This document shows positions 28,272 through 36,879 of a DNA stretch of 64,000 nucleotides, in pieces. The stretch covers positions 2,849,501-2,913,500 of the forward strand of contig CP073746.1 of assembly GCA_024397995.1 (NCBI GenBank). The letters run 5' to 3'. The notes below the pieces were generated by a model that was not told the origin of the DNA, ran no database searches, and saw only the letters and a list, made by a program, of their open reading frames with translations. The DNA is from a bacterium SCSIO 12827 (GTDB taxonomy: Bacteria; Pseudomonadota; Alphaproteobacteria; Rhodospirillales; Casp-alpha2). Made by a program: the position numbers and the translations under genes. How positions within the stretch are numbered: the stretch's first letter is position 1; the number at the start of each line of letters is the position of its first letter.

Positions 28272-29195
28272 TCAGGCGCCCAACACCTTCCCCTTCTGCA
28301 GGCCGACTTTGGCCACGTATTCCGGTGCGGTGATCTTCTTATCGTCATGGGGGCGCAGACGCATCACCTTGACGGCACCGCCGGGGGCGGCGACCAGGAT
28401 GTGATCGTCTTCGATGCCGACGACCTCACCCGGCTTGCCGCCGGTGTCGCCGTCCACTTTGCGGGAATCGAAGATCGACAGTTCGTTGCCGTCGATGGTC
28501 GTCCAGGCACCCGGCTGCGGGTTGCAGCCGCGGATCTGGTTGTAGACCTCGGCCACGGGCTTCGACCAATCGATCTGCATGTCCTTCTTGCGGCACCAGG
28601 ATTCGTAGGTGGCTTCGTCCTCGTTCTGGGGAATCTTCGGCGGGTTGCCTGCCTTCACCATGTCGATGGCTTCCAGCATCATTGCCACGCCGCGGTCGAA
28701 AATCTTGCCGAAGTAGATGTCCCCCAGCGTGTCGTCGGGGCCGATCGCGACCTTGTCCTGATGCAGGATGAAACCTTCGTCCAGGCCGTCGTCAGGCCAG
28801 AAGATGGTGATCCCGGTTTCCGTGGCGCCGCCTATGATCGGCCAATTGATGGACGACGGGCCGCGGTGCTTGGGCAGCAGTGACGGATGGAAGCAGATCG
28901 ATCCGTGGGTTGGAATGTCGCGGGCTTCTTCCGGCACGAAGATGATCATGTAGGCCATGACCATCAGGTCGGCCTTCAGGGACCGCATGTGGTCCAAGAC
29001 TTCCTTATCCGTGTAGTTGGGCGGCTGAAACAGCGGCAACCCCTTTTCCAGGGCGAATTCCTTCACCGGATCGGCCGGCTTGCCTTCCTTGTCCGGCGCG
29101 CAGAACACGCCAACGATTTCGTCCGTGCCCTTTTCCAGGATCGCTTCCAACGTGGCCTTGCCGAAGGCCTGCTGGCCGTTAAGGATCAAACGCAT
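28272..29195 (-). CDS. 10-formyl-THF hydrolase/formyltransferase-fold protein (like the N-terminal domain of ALDH1L1)
   Basis: A 307-residue protein with a formyltransferase domain (about 1-200) and an Fmt-like C-terminal domain (about 205-305). [11 protein letters not shown] and [10 protein letters not shown] closely resemble the hydrolase domain of 10-formyl-THF dehydrogenase. H103 and D139 match the catalytic His/Asp. The Asn that precedes the His by two residues in Fmt and PurN is Cys101 here, a change of the kind also found in ALDH1L1. No dehydrogenase domain is attached. It lies between frc and fhs. It could release formate from 10-formyl-THF or transfer a formyl group; the acceptor is unknown. 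Confidence 0.8.
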   Translation of the reverse strand: MRLILNGQQAFGKATLEAILEKGTDEIVGVFCAPDKEGKPADPVKEFALEKGLPLFQPPNYTDKEVLDHMRSLKADLMVMAYMIIFVPEEARDIPTHGSICFHPSLLPKHRGPSSINWPIIGGATETGITIFWPDDGLDEGFILHQDKVAIGPDDTLGDIYFGKIFDRGVAMMLEAIDMVKAGNPPKIPQNEDEATYESWCRKKDMQIDWSKPVAEVYNQIRGCNPQPGAWTTIDGNELSIFDSRKVDGDTGGKPGEVVGIEDDHILVAAPGGAVKVMRLRPHDDKKITAPEYVAKVGLQKGKVLGA

Positions 29196-29244
29196 GAGGG
29201 TCCTCCCTTGGGGATCTTTGTGTTTCGCTGCGAACGGGGGGCGG

Positions 29245-30489
29245 TCAGACCGCGCCGCCCGTCTTCGCGGCTTCGATTTCGTCAGAACTCAGGCCGATTT
29301 CCGCCAGGATTTCGTCCGTATGCTCGCCCAGAAGCGGCGAGCGCTTCACGTCGGCCGGGCAATCGGACAGCTTGATCGGGTTGCCGACCGTGAGGTAAGC
29401 CCCCCGTTCCGGATGATCGACCTCGACCACCGTGCCAGTGTCGCGCAGGCTCGGCTCCTCGGCGATTTCCTTCATCGACAGGATCGGACCGACGGGGATG
29501 TCCAGCGGATTGCAGATTTCCATGACCTCGAACTTGGTCTTGGTCATGGTCCAATCTTCGATCGCACCAAAGATCTGGTTGAGGTGCGGCAGGCGCGCCT
29601 TCGGGGTGGCGAAGTCCTCGTCCGTCTTCCATTCGGGCTTGCCGATGACGTCGCAGATCTTCTCCCACACCGCAGCCTGGGTGATGAAGTAGGTATAGGC
29701 GTTGGGGTCGGTTTCCCAGCCCTTGCACTTCAGAATGCGGCCCGGCTGGCCGCCACCGGAATCATTGCCCGCGCGCGGCGTGGCGTCGCCGAAAGGAATG
29801 CCTTCGCCGAACTGGGAATATTCGGTCAGCGGACCGGCCTTCAGGCGCTGCTGGTCGCGCAGCTTGACGCGGCACAGGTTCAGGACGCTGTCCTGCATGG
29901 CGCATTCGACGCGCTGACCCTTGCCGGAATGGGTGCGCTGGAACAGCGCCGTGACGATGCCGAGGGCCAGATGCAGGCCCGTGCCGCTGTCGCCGATCTG
30001 GGCCCCCGTGACCATAGGAACATCGCCCAGCATGCCGGTGGTCGAGGCCGAGCCGCCGGCGCATTGCGCGACGTTCTCGTAGACCTTGCATTCCTGATAC
30101 GGACCCGGGCCGAAACCCTTGACCGAGGCGTAGATCATGCGCGGGTTGATTTCCTGAATCTTCTCCCAGGAAAAGCCCATGCGATCGAGCGCGCCGGGGG
30201 CGAAGTTCTCAACCATCACATCGCAATGCTGGATCAGCTTGGTGAAGATCGCCTTGCCCTCGTCGGACTTGGTGTTCAGCGTCACCGAGCGCTTGTTGTG
30301 GTTCAGCATGGTGAAGTAGAGCGAGTCGGCGCCGGGCACATCGACCAGCTGTTTGCGGGTTGCGTCACCAACACCCGGACGTTCCACCTTGATCACGTCG
30401 GCCCCGAACCAAGCCAGAAGCTGGGTGCAGGTGGGACCCGACTGCACGTGGGTCATGTCGAGAATTTTGACGCCTTCGAGAGCTTTCAT
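29245..30489 (-). CDS. frc: Formyl-CoA:oxalate CoA-transferase
   Basis: A 414-residue class III CoA-transferase that moves CoA from formyl-CoA to oxalate, releasing formate. The N-terminus [34 protein letters not shown] is family-typical. The catalytic aspartate lies in [16 protein letters not shown] near residue 170, and a glycine-rich lid [12 protein letters not shown] follows near 245, as in characterised oxalate Frc. The adjacent oxc gene makes the oxalate assignment secure relative to other CaiB-type transferases. Confidence 0.94.
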   Translation of the reverse strand: MKALEGVKILDMTHVQSGPTCTQLLAWFGADVIKVERPGVGDATRKQLVDVPGADSLYFTMLNHNKRSVTLNTKSDEGKAIFTKLIQHCDVMVENFAPGALDRMGFSWEKIQEINPRMIYASVKGFGPGPYQECKVYENVAQCAGGSASTTGMLGDVPMVTGAQIGDSGTGLHLALGIVTALFQRTHSGKGQRVECAMQDSVLNLCRVKLRDQQRLKAGPLTEYSQFGEGIPFGDATPRAGNDSGGGQPGRILKCKGWETDPNAYTYFITQAAVWEKICDVIGKPEWKTDEDFATPKARLPHLNQIFGAIEDWTMTKTKFEVMEICNPLDIPVGPILSMKEIAEEPSLRDTGTVVEVDHPERGAYLTVGNPIKLSDCPADVKRSPLLGEHTDEILAEIGLSSDEIEAAKTGGAV

Positions 30490-30530
30490 TGTTCGTTCCC
30501 GTTATTCAGTTTTGATCGAATAGAGCTGCG

Positions 30531-32270
30531 TTACTTCTTCGCGACGACGCTCTGCGGGTTCAGGTTGCCGATGCGGCCGCTTTCCGTGCCGGCGTTTTCA
30601 TCAATGACCGCGTTGACCAGGGCCGGCCGACCGGCCTTGATGGCCTCCGTCACCGCCTGGTTCAGTTCGTCCGGGGACGTCGCGTAGAAACCGAGACCAC
30701 CGAAGGCCTCCATCATCTTGTCGTAGCGCGCATCCTTGACGAACACGGTCGGCGCCACGTCGGAACCACCGGTCGGGTTCTTGTCGGTGCCGCGGTAGAT
30801 ACCGCCGTTGTTGAACACCACCACGCAGACCGGCAGGTTGTAACGACAGATGGTTTCGATCTCCATGCCGGAGAACCCGAAGGCGCTGTCGCCCTCGATG
30901 CAGAGCACTTGTTCGCCGGTTTCGACCGCGGCCGCGATGGCTTGGCCCATGCCGATGCCCATGACGCCCCAGGTGCCAACGTCCAGGCGCTTGCGCGGCT
31001 TGAACATGTCGATGATGGAACGCGCGAAATCGAGCGTGTTGGCGCCTTCGTTCACCAGAATCATGTCCGGGTTGTCGGCGACGATGCGCTTGAGCACTCC
31101 AAGGGCCCCGTGGAAGTCCATGGGCACGTTGTTGTTCTGCAGACGCGGCGCCATCTTTTCGACGTTGGCGTCGCGCTTGGCCTTGACCGCGTTGATCCAG
31201 TCGGCGGGCGGAGTCTTCCAGTCGCCGCCCATGCCGTCGAGCAGCAACCCGACGCAGGACGCGATATCGCCGACCATGGGGGCCGCAATTTCGACGTTGG
31301 AGTCCATTTCCTTGGGATCGATGTCGATATGCACGAACTTCTTCGGCGCGTCGCCCCACTGCTTGCCCTTGCCGTGGCTGAGCAGCCAGTTGAGCCGGGC
31401 GCCGATCAGCATGACCGTGTCCGATTCCTTGAGAACCAGGGAGCGCGCGGCGCCGGCGTAAAGATCGTGATCGTCCGGCAGCAAGCCCTTCGCCATGCTC
31501 ATGGCGATGTAGGGGATGCCGGATTTTTCGACGAGTTCGCGGATCTTGTCATCGGCCTGGGAATAGGCAGCCCCCTTGCCCAGGATGATCAGCGGCTTCT
31601 TGGCCGACTTCAGGACGTCGAGCGCCCGGGTGACTGCTTCCGGTGCCGGCAGCTGCGCCGGGGCCGGGTCGATGACCTTGACCAGCGACTGCTGGCCCTT
31701 CAGGGCATCCATGGTCTGACCCAGAAGGGCGGCCGGCAGGTCGAGATAAACCCCGCCCGGGCGGCCCGACACGGCGGCGCGGATGGCGCGGGCGACGGCG
31801 ATGCCGATGTCTTCCGCATGCAGCACGCGATAGGCGGCCTTACACAGCGGCTTGGCGATGGCGAGCTGGTCCATTTCCTCGTAGTCGCCCTGCATCAGGT
31901 CGACGATTTCCCGTTCTGACGAGCCGGAAATCAGGATCATCGGATAGCAGTTGGTCGTGGCATGGGCCAACGAGGTCAGGCCGTTGAGGAAGCCCGGCGC
32001 CGACACGGTCAGGCAGACACCTGGTTTCTGGGTCAGGTAGCCCGCGATGGCAGCCGCATAGCCGGCATGCTGTTCATGGCGGAACGACAGAACGCGCATG
32101 CCCTCGGCCTGCATGAAGCGGCCCAGGTCGGTGATCGGAATCCCCGGCACGTTATAAATGTTGGTGATACCGTTCAGCTTCAGCGCGTCGATGACGAGGT
32201 GAAAACCATCCGTAAGCGTGCCGGCCTCGGGGGCCTCCTGCGCCTGGGTATCGGTTGCCGTATTTGCCAT
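30531..32270 (-). CDS. oxc: Oxalyl-CoA decarboxylase
   Basis: A 579-residue thiamine-diphosphate enzyme that decarboxylates oxalyl-CoA to formyl-CoA and CO2. The N-terminal PYR domain contains [16 protein letters not shown] and the catalytic-glutamate region, and the C-terminal PP domain has the [21 protein letters not shown] cofactor-binding block. [20 protein letters not shown] is characteristic of Oxc rather than acetolactate synthase. It is 42 bp upstream of frc. The ATG at 32270 is 8 nt after GGGAG. Confidence 0.95.
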   Translation of the reverse strand: MANTATDTQAQEAPEAGTLTDGFHLVIDALKLNGITNIYNVPGIPITDLGRFMQAEGMRVLSFRHEQHAGYAAAIAGYLTQKPGVCLTVSAPGFLNGLTSLAHATTNCYPMILISGSSEREIVDLMQGDYEEMDQLAIAKPLCKAAYRVLHAEDIGIAVARAIRAAVSGRPGGVYLDLPAALLGQTMDALKGQQSLVKVIDPAPAQLPAPEAVTRALDVLKSAKKPLIILGKGAAYSQADDKIRELVEKSGIPYIAMSMAKGLLPDDHDLYAGAARSLVLKESDTVMLIGARLNWLLSHGKGKQWGDAPKKFVHIDIDPKEMDSNVEIAAPMVGDIASCVGLLLDGMGGDWKTPPADWINAVKAKRDANVEKMAPRLQNNNVPMDFHGALGVLKRIVADNPDMILVNEGANTLDFARSIIDMFKPRKRLDVGTWGVMGIGMGQAIAAAVETGEQVLCIEGDSAFGFSGMEIETICRYNLPVCVVVFNNGGIYRGTDKNPTGGSDVAPTVFVKDARYDKMMEAFGGLGFYATSPDELNQAVTEAIKAGRPALVNAVIDENAGTESGRIGNLNPQSVVAKK

Positions 32271-32317
32271 TTCTTTGTTCTCCCTTGCGGTCTCTGCTGG
32301 ACCGAAGTCAGACTCCC

Positions 32318-32334
32318 GTCTGCCGATGGCAGAC
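32318..32334 (-). repeat. 7-bp inverted repeat (3-nt loop) between the gntR-type gene and oxc
   Basis: GTCTGCC (32318-32324) and GGCAGAC (32328-32334) flank GAT. It lies in the 85-bp gap upstream of oxc. It may be an mRNA hairpin or an operator half-site pair; no T-tract follows. Confidence 0.35.
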
Positions 32335-32355
32335 CGGATGCCCGACGGATTGTTC

Positions 32356-33084
32356 CTAGTCCAAATAATCCACGTGTTGTTCGATATGCCGGGCCAGGTT
32401 CATGGAATGCTCCCGGACCAGTCTTTCAGCCAGTTCGGCGTCCCGCTGTTCGAGCGCCTCAATGATATGCATGTGGTCGATCACAGATCGCTTGGCACGA
32501 TCGCCCTCGGAAATTGTGCGGGCCCGGATCGAACGCATATGGATAAACAGGTTGTCGGACATATCCTGGATCAGCTTGCAGCCGCCGAGCTTCAGGATCG
32601 CCTGATGGAAACGGATGTTCTTGGATGAATATTCGTCGATCGCGGCCTTGGCCTCTTCGCTTTCGACGTCCGCGAACATGGTCCGCAGTTCGGCGATGTC
32701 TTCATCGGAAGCGACCTCGGTTGCCAACCGTGCAGCCATGCTTTCCAGCGCCGCCCAGACGGTGATCAATTCCAGGACTTCGCGCTTGGTCTTGCGCACG
32801 ATGAATACGCCCTTGCGCGGAACGATATGAACCAGGCCTTCCTGCTCCAAACGGGCCAGGGCTTCGCGGATCGGCGTGCGGCTGATTTCAAGCTGTTCGG
32901 AAAGCTTTCGTTCGTCGAGTCGAAGTTCGGCATCCTCGGCATAGATGTTCATGGAGGTGATCGCCCGCCGCAAGGAATCGTAAATCCGGTCCTTAAGCGA
33001 GAAGTTCGCGTCGATCGGCTGAACGACCAGTCCGGACGCCCCTGTCGCTTCCGTATCGGCGATGCTTTCGGCTTCTCTTTCCAT
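32356..33084 (-). CDS. GntR-family regulator with FCD domain (FadR subfamily)
   Basis: A 242-residue repressor-type protein. The winged helix-turn-helix spans about residues 30-95 ([28 protein letters not shown]). The all-helical FCD ligand domain follows, with the FHQAI and HMHIIEAL...[12 protein letters not shown] histidines that bind metal in this family. FCD ligands are usually small carboxylates, so oxalate or a related acid is a natural inducer guess. It sits between tctA and oxc, and a GTATAC-containing palindrome lies about 100 bp upstream. Confidence 0.9.
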   Translation of the reverse strand: MEREAESIADTEATGASGLVVQPIDANFSLKDRIYDSLRRAITSMNIYAEDAELRLDERKLSEQLEISRTPIREALARLEQEGLVHIVPRKGVFIVRKTKREVLELITVWAALESMAARLATEVASDEDIAELRTMFADVESEEAKAAIDEYSSKNIRFHQAILKLGGCKLIQDMSDNLFIHMRSIRARTISEGDRAKRSVIDHMHIIEALEQRDAELAERLVREHSMNLARHIEQHVDYLD

Positions 33085-33180
33085 GGTTATGTCCCGGGGA
33101 GTCCCCTAAGTTGATCATGTTGCCGGCGGGTTCCCACTTGCCCTCCGCCAGCTTGGCCGAGGGTATAGCCGCTTTCGCTG

Positions 33181-33197
33181 TGGTATACAATACACCA
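33181..33197. promoter_or_regulatory. Imperfect palindrome TGGTATAC...ACACCA, candidate GntR operator
   Basis: The 17-bp site TGGTATACAATACACCA starts with TGGT and ends with its complement ACCA. It contains GTATAC at 33183-33188. It lies between tctA and the FCD regulator gene, about 97 bp upstream of the regulator ATG, as expected for autoregulation. FadR-type operators are commonly TGGT-N-ACCA palindromes. Confidence 0.5.
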
Positions 33198-33287
33198 GAA
33201 ACCAGAAGCCAGCACTTTCCGCCCTTAACATCACCTCCCGTACCGCTCAGCGGAACCGCGCAGCGGCCCCGCCGTCACGGCTGTAAT

Positions 33288-34805
33288 TTATCCCGCCATC
33301 GGCTTCTTGCCGCGGATGCGACGCCACGCGACCTGGAAGGCCGGCATGAACAACAAAATCAACGCGATGATCATGATCGGACCGGAGATCGGCCGATTGA
33401 AGAACACCATGACGTCGCCGCTGGAAATCAGCAGGGACTGGCGCAATGCCGGTTCCGCGATGGGGCCGAGCACGATGGCCAGCACCGCCGGCGCCACCGG
33501 ATAATCCAACTTGCGCATCAGGTAACCGCCGACGCCCAGGATCAACATCAGCCAGACGTCAAACATGCGTTCCGTGGAGGCGAACCCGCCGACCATGGAC
33601 AGCACGAAGATCAGCGGCGCAAGGATGGTGAAGGGTGTACGCAGGAACCACAGGAACAGCGGGATGAACGCGATGTTGATGATAACCGCGAACAGGTTCG
33701 CCGCGTAGAGAGAAGCGATCAGGCCCCAAACGAAATCCGTTTCCGTGACGAACAGGCGCGGGCCGGGCTGCAGACCCCAGATCACCATGCCGCCGAGCAG
33801 CACGGCCGTGGTCGGCGAGCCGGGAATGCCCAGCGTCAACATGGGCAGCATGGAGCCCGTGGAGGCCGCATTGTTGGCAGCTTCCGGCGCGACCACGCCT
33901 TCAACCGCGCCTTTGCCGAATTTGTGCGGTTCGCGCGACGTCATCTTGGCGACGCCATAAGCCATGAGGGAGCCCGGCGTGGCGCCGGCCGCCGGCAGAA
34001 TACCGACGAAGAAGCCCAGAACCGAACCCATGAACCAAGCTTTCCACGTGCCCCAGATGATCTTCAGGTTGCCCATCACGCGTTCGACGGAGACGGTCAC
34101 CTTCGACATCATGGTTTCGCCGCGGCTGACCTCGATGGTCCACATCATTTCGCCGATGCCGTAGATGCCGATGGCAAGCACCAGGAAGTTGATCTTGGAC
34201 TGGAAGCCGATCAGGTCGAACAGCACCAGGCGCGGTTCGCCCGAGATAATGTCGAAGCCGATCGCCGACATCACCATGCCGATACAGATGGAAAAGACCG
34301 TCTTGGCGATGTCGTCGCCCGACAAGCCGACGAAGGTGGCGAAGGCCAGGATCATCAGCGCGAAGATTTCCGGATCGCCGAAGTCGAGGGCGACCGAGGC
34401 CAAGGGCGGCGCGAACAGGGTGAACAGGACGATCGAGATCGTGCCGCCGGCGAAGGACGCCAGCGCGGCGGCGATCAGCGCCTTGTCGGCCTCGCCCGAC
34501 ATGGCCAGCGGGCGGCCGTCGAAGGTCGTGGCCACGGCCGTCGAGGCGCCGGGAATACCGAGGGTGATGGACGAAATCGCGCCGCCGTACATGGCGCCGT
34601 AGTAAAGCGCGGCCAGGAACATGATGGCCGACGCGGGCGGCACCAGAAAGGTCATGGGCAGCAGGATGGCGACGCCGTTGACGGAGCCCAGTCCGGGCAT
34701 GGCGCCCACGAACAGGCCGACAACAACGCCGAGCACGATCAGGCCGAGGTTAAGCGGCTCGAAGGCGACCAGAAAACCGTCTGACAGAAGACCGATAAGT
34801 TCCAT
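33288..34805 (-). CDS. tctA: TctA, large membrane subunit of a tripartite tricarboxylate transporter
   Basis: A 505-residue multi-pass membrane protein. The loop GAMPGLGSVNGVAILLPMTF and the repeat GILPAAGATPGSLMAYG are the duplicated signatures of TctA. GIPGSPTTAVLLGGMVIWGLQPGPRLF is also family-typical. With TctB and TctC it forms a sodium-driven, binding-protein-dependent carboxylate importer. The genetic link to oxc and frc suggests oxalate as cargo; that is inference. Confidence 0.94.
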   Translation of the reverse strand: MELIGLLSDGFLVAFEPLNLGLIVLGVVVGLFVGAMPGLGSVNGVAILLPMTFLVPPASAIMFLAALYYGAMYGGAISSITLGIPGASTAVATTFDGRPLAMSGEADKALIAAALASFAGGTISIVLFTLFAPPLASVALDFGDPEIFALMILAFATFVGLSGDDIAKTVFSICIGMVMSAIGFDIISGEPRLVLFDLIGFQSKINFLVLAIGIYGIGEMMWTIEVSRGETMMSKVTVSVERVMGNLKIIWGTWKAWFMGSVLGFFVGILPAAGATPGSLMAYGVAKMTSREPHKFGKGAVEGVVAPEAANNAASTGSMLPMLTLGIPGSPTTAVLLGGMVIWGLQPGPRLFVTETDFVWGLIASLYAANLFAVIINIAFIPLFLWFLRTPFTILAPLIFVLSMVGGFASTERMFDVWLMLILGVGGYLMRKLDYPVAPAVLAIVLGPIAEPALRQSLLISSGDVMVFFNRPISGPIMIIALILLFMPAFQVAWRRIRGKKPMAG

Positions 34806-34873
34806 TGTTCTTTACTTTGTTCCCCCGGACGGCGCCGATCTTTGCCGGATATGGCCGTCATGTTTCGTGGTTC

Positions 34874-34892
34874 CTGGTCTTTTGTAGACCAG
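34874..34892. repeat. Perfect 7-bp inverted repeat in the tctB-tctA gap
   Basis: CTGGTCT (34874-34880) and AGACCAG (34886-34892) flank a 5-nt loop in the 137-bp gap between tctB and tctA. In the direction of transcription (minus) no T-tract follows. It may set the ratio of small to large subunits by RNA processing or pausing. Confidence 0.35.
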
Positions 34893-34942
34893 AGATTTTT
34901 CCGCTCGTGTTCCGTTAGGCCGGGACCTCCCGTCCGACAGGC

Positions 34943-35440
34943 CTAGAGGAAGAAGTCGTAGAGCGGGATGTAGAGGGGGTCCATGAACCCCGTGGGCAGG
35001 AATTTGCGCAAGGCGATGTCGAAAAACAGGAACGTCACGACCGGCGTGGGCAAGGCAACACCCAGGGTGACCTTCCACGAATGCCCGCCCAGAAAGCGGA
35101 TGTAGTAGATCAGGAAGACCGCCGCCGCCAGATGCATGCCGATGATGTCGACAAGGGCGATCATGCCCGTGATTCCACCGCCGACGAGAAGAAACATCTT
35201 CATACCGTAGGCGTCGAGATAGGGCTCTTCCGACTGAGAGGGTGGGCTCGCCCGGCGGAACCAGTTGACGACCACCCAGATAATGGAGCCGAGCATGAAC
35301 GCGGACAGCCAGAAGGGCCAGAAGCCGCCGCCGGGCCCCTCGCCGGGGATCCAGCCGATGGGCAGCTCGGCGCTCTTGACCATGAGATATATGGAGAGGC
35401 CCGCCATCAAGAGAGCAGTGATAATTTCAGCACGACGCAT
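34943..35440 (-). CDS. tctB: TctB, small membrane subunit of a tripartite tricarboxylate transporter
   Basis: A 165-residue protein with about four membrane segments, starting MRRAEIITALLMAGLSIYLMVKSAELPIGW. The PGEGPGGGFWPFWLSAFMLG motif is usual in TctB. It lies between tctC and tctA in the order common for these transporters. The ATG at 35440 has GGGGAGG at 10 nt. Confidence 0.88.
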   Translation of the reverse strand: MRRAEIITALLMAGLSIYLMVKSAELPIGWIPGEGPGGGFWPFWLSAFMLGSIIWVVVNWFRRASPPSQSEEPYLDAYGMKMFLLVGGGITGMIALVDIIGMHLAAAVFLIYYIRFLGGHSWKVTLGVALPTPVVTFLFFDIALRKFLPTGFMDPLYIPLYDFFL

Positions 35441-35487
35441 GACGACGGAACCTCCCCTTATATCGTTTCTTCAGAATTCAGACAGAC

Positions 35488-36477
35488 TTAGCCTTTGATG
35501 GCGCCCATCTTGACGAGCATCTTGCGATGCACTTCGTTTTCACGCTTCCAATAGGAGGCAAGCGCATCGCCCTGGAGCAGTTCGCCCTGCAGGCTCTTCT
35601 TCTTGATGTAGGTCTGCCACTCCGTGGTTTCGTACACCTTCTTGAACACACCCTGATAGAAGGCCAGCGCGTCCTTGCTCATGCCCGGCGCACCGACGAC
35701 GGAACGCTGCATGTAGTAGACGAAGTCCTGACCCAGTTCCTTGAAGGTCGGCGTGTCCTTGAACATCGGCAGACGTTCATCCGTGAACGACGCCAGCGGC
35801 ACGACCGTACCGGCCTCATAGAAGCCGAGGGCTTCCGACGGGTTGTTGACCGTGGAATTGGCGTGCTTACCGGCCAGCTGCTTGGCAACCTTGCCGCCGC
35901 CCTTGTAGGGGACGTACTTCATGTTCAGGCCATAGGCCGCGTTCAGGAAGTCGGCGAGCAGGTTGTCTTCGGACGCCTTACCGGTACCGGCCATGATCCA
36001 CTGATTGCCGGCAGCCTTGGCGGCCTTCACGTATTCGTCGACGGTCTTGATGCCGGCGTCCTTGTGAACCCACAGAACGAAGGTATCTTCGGCCATCCGC
36101 GCGATCGGCGCGAAGGTCATCGGGTCGACGCCCAGCTTCGGCTGGCGCATCGGCGTGGTGTAGAAGCTGTTCAGGGTGACCATGATGGCATGGTCGGGGT
36201 CCTTGTGGTTCTTCATGTACACAAGGGCTTCCGCACCGGAACCGCCGGGCTTGTTGATCGGCGTAACGGGCTTCGGCGACAGCTTATGCTTTTCGATGAT
36301 CGACTGGATCAGGCGCGCCAGCTTGTCGGCGCCCCCGCCTTTGCCGGCCATCACGACGAACTGAATCGGCTTAACCGGCTCCCAGGCCAGGGCAGTTTTG
36401 CCCGCGATGGCCGTGAAACCGGAAACCAGGCCGACAGTGATGCCGACGCCCAGCAGTTTCTTGACAAAAGTCTTCAT
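35488..36477 (-). CDS. tctC: TctC, periplasmic substrate-binding protein of the tripartite transporter
   Basis: A 329-residue Bug/TctC-family receptor. The signal peptide (about residues 1-30, MKTFVKKLLGVGITVGLVSG...) is followed by a mature domain with FVVMAGKGGGADKLARLIQ, the equivalent of the family's PxGPGGGxD carboxylate loop, altered here to AGKGGGAD. The ATG at 36477 is 5 nt after GGGAGGA. It is the first gene of the oxalate locus on the minus strand. The loop change suggests a ligand other than citrate; oxalate is a plausible guess from context. Confidence 0.9.
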   Translation of the reverse strand: MKTFVKKLLGVGITVGLVSGFTAIAGKTALAWEPVKPIQFVVMAGKGGGADKLARLIQSIIEKHKLSPKPVTPINKPGGSGAEALVYMKNHKDPDHAIMVTLNSFYTTPMRQPKLGVDPMTFAPIARMAEDTFVLWVHKDAGIKTVDEYVKAAKAAGNQWIMAGTGKASEDNLLADFLNAAYGLNMKYVPYKGGGKVAKQLAGKHANSTVNNPSEALGFYEAGTVVPLASFTDERLPMFKDTPTFKELGQDFVYYMQRSVVGAPGMSKDALAFYQGVFKKVYETTEWQTYIKKKSLQGELLQGDALASYWKRENEVHRKMLVKMGAIKG

Positions 36478-36879
36478 GGGTGTCCTCCCAGTTGTTGATA
36501 GCGCCATAGCGCACTCGGCCACAGTATAAGCCGAAGTCGAATGGCGATTAAATGTCTTCCCCTTGCGCCTGTATTGTTTTTATCCGGCGGTCGGATCAGA
36601 CGGTCCTGTCAATTCACTTGGTCGATGTCTTCCCAAACATTGTAATACACCTTGCTTTGACTCTTTTGAGCTCTTTGGCATCTGGTATACCACAGTGAAA
36701 ATAAGATCATTCCCACTAGGAAAGATCAATGGTTTTTTTTGAGACTCATTTGAATAATTTTACGCCGACAACCGCCAAAAGCCCCTTGTGAAGGCCTCGG
36801 ACCGCATGGGTTAACACGAGCTAATTATCTGAAAATAAATTACGTTTTCACGATATAGAGGACGTTCAGCCGACCCGCA
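36478..36879. other. Intergenic region between tctC and the phn operon end
   Basis: About 400 bp, noticeably AT-richer than its surroundings, with no credible gene. It holds the leader and promoter region of tctC on the minus strand, the TGGTATACCA palindrome at 36683, a related ATTGTAATACACC stretch near 36638-36652, and the untranslated end of the phn operon. I could not fix -35/-10 hexamers. Confidence 0.65.
36683..36692. promoter_or_regulatory. Perfect palindrome TGGTATACCA upstream of tctC
   Basis: A 10-bp perfect palindrome about 206 bp upstream of the tctC ATG. It fits the TGGT-N-ACCA form of FadR/FCD GntR operators and shares GTATAC with 33181-33197. It is likely bound by the GntR-family regulator at 32356-33084. 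Confidence 0.55.

Noticed and set aside
26542-28404. A 620-codon plus-strand frame antisense to fhs
   Set aside because: Shadow of the fhs coding strand; His/Arg/Asp-rich with no domain.
33111-34784. A 557-codon plus-strand frame antisense to tctA
   Set aside because: Very rich in Arg, Gln, His and Glu with no recognisable fold. It mirrors the codon pattern of tctA on the other strand.
36729-36742. Run of T residues after GG near 36731 as a terminator
   Set aside because: No stem precedes it on the plus strand, and no plus-strand gene ends nearby.
36777-36798. Possible terminator of the phn operon (AAAAGCCCC...GGC stretch)
   Set aside because: Only a 4-bp stem forms before G:G mismatches, and it lies about 85 bp beyond the last stop. 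Too weak to call.
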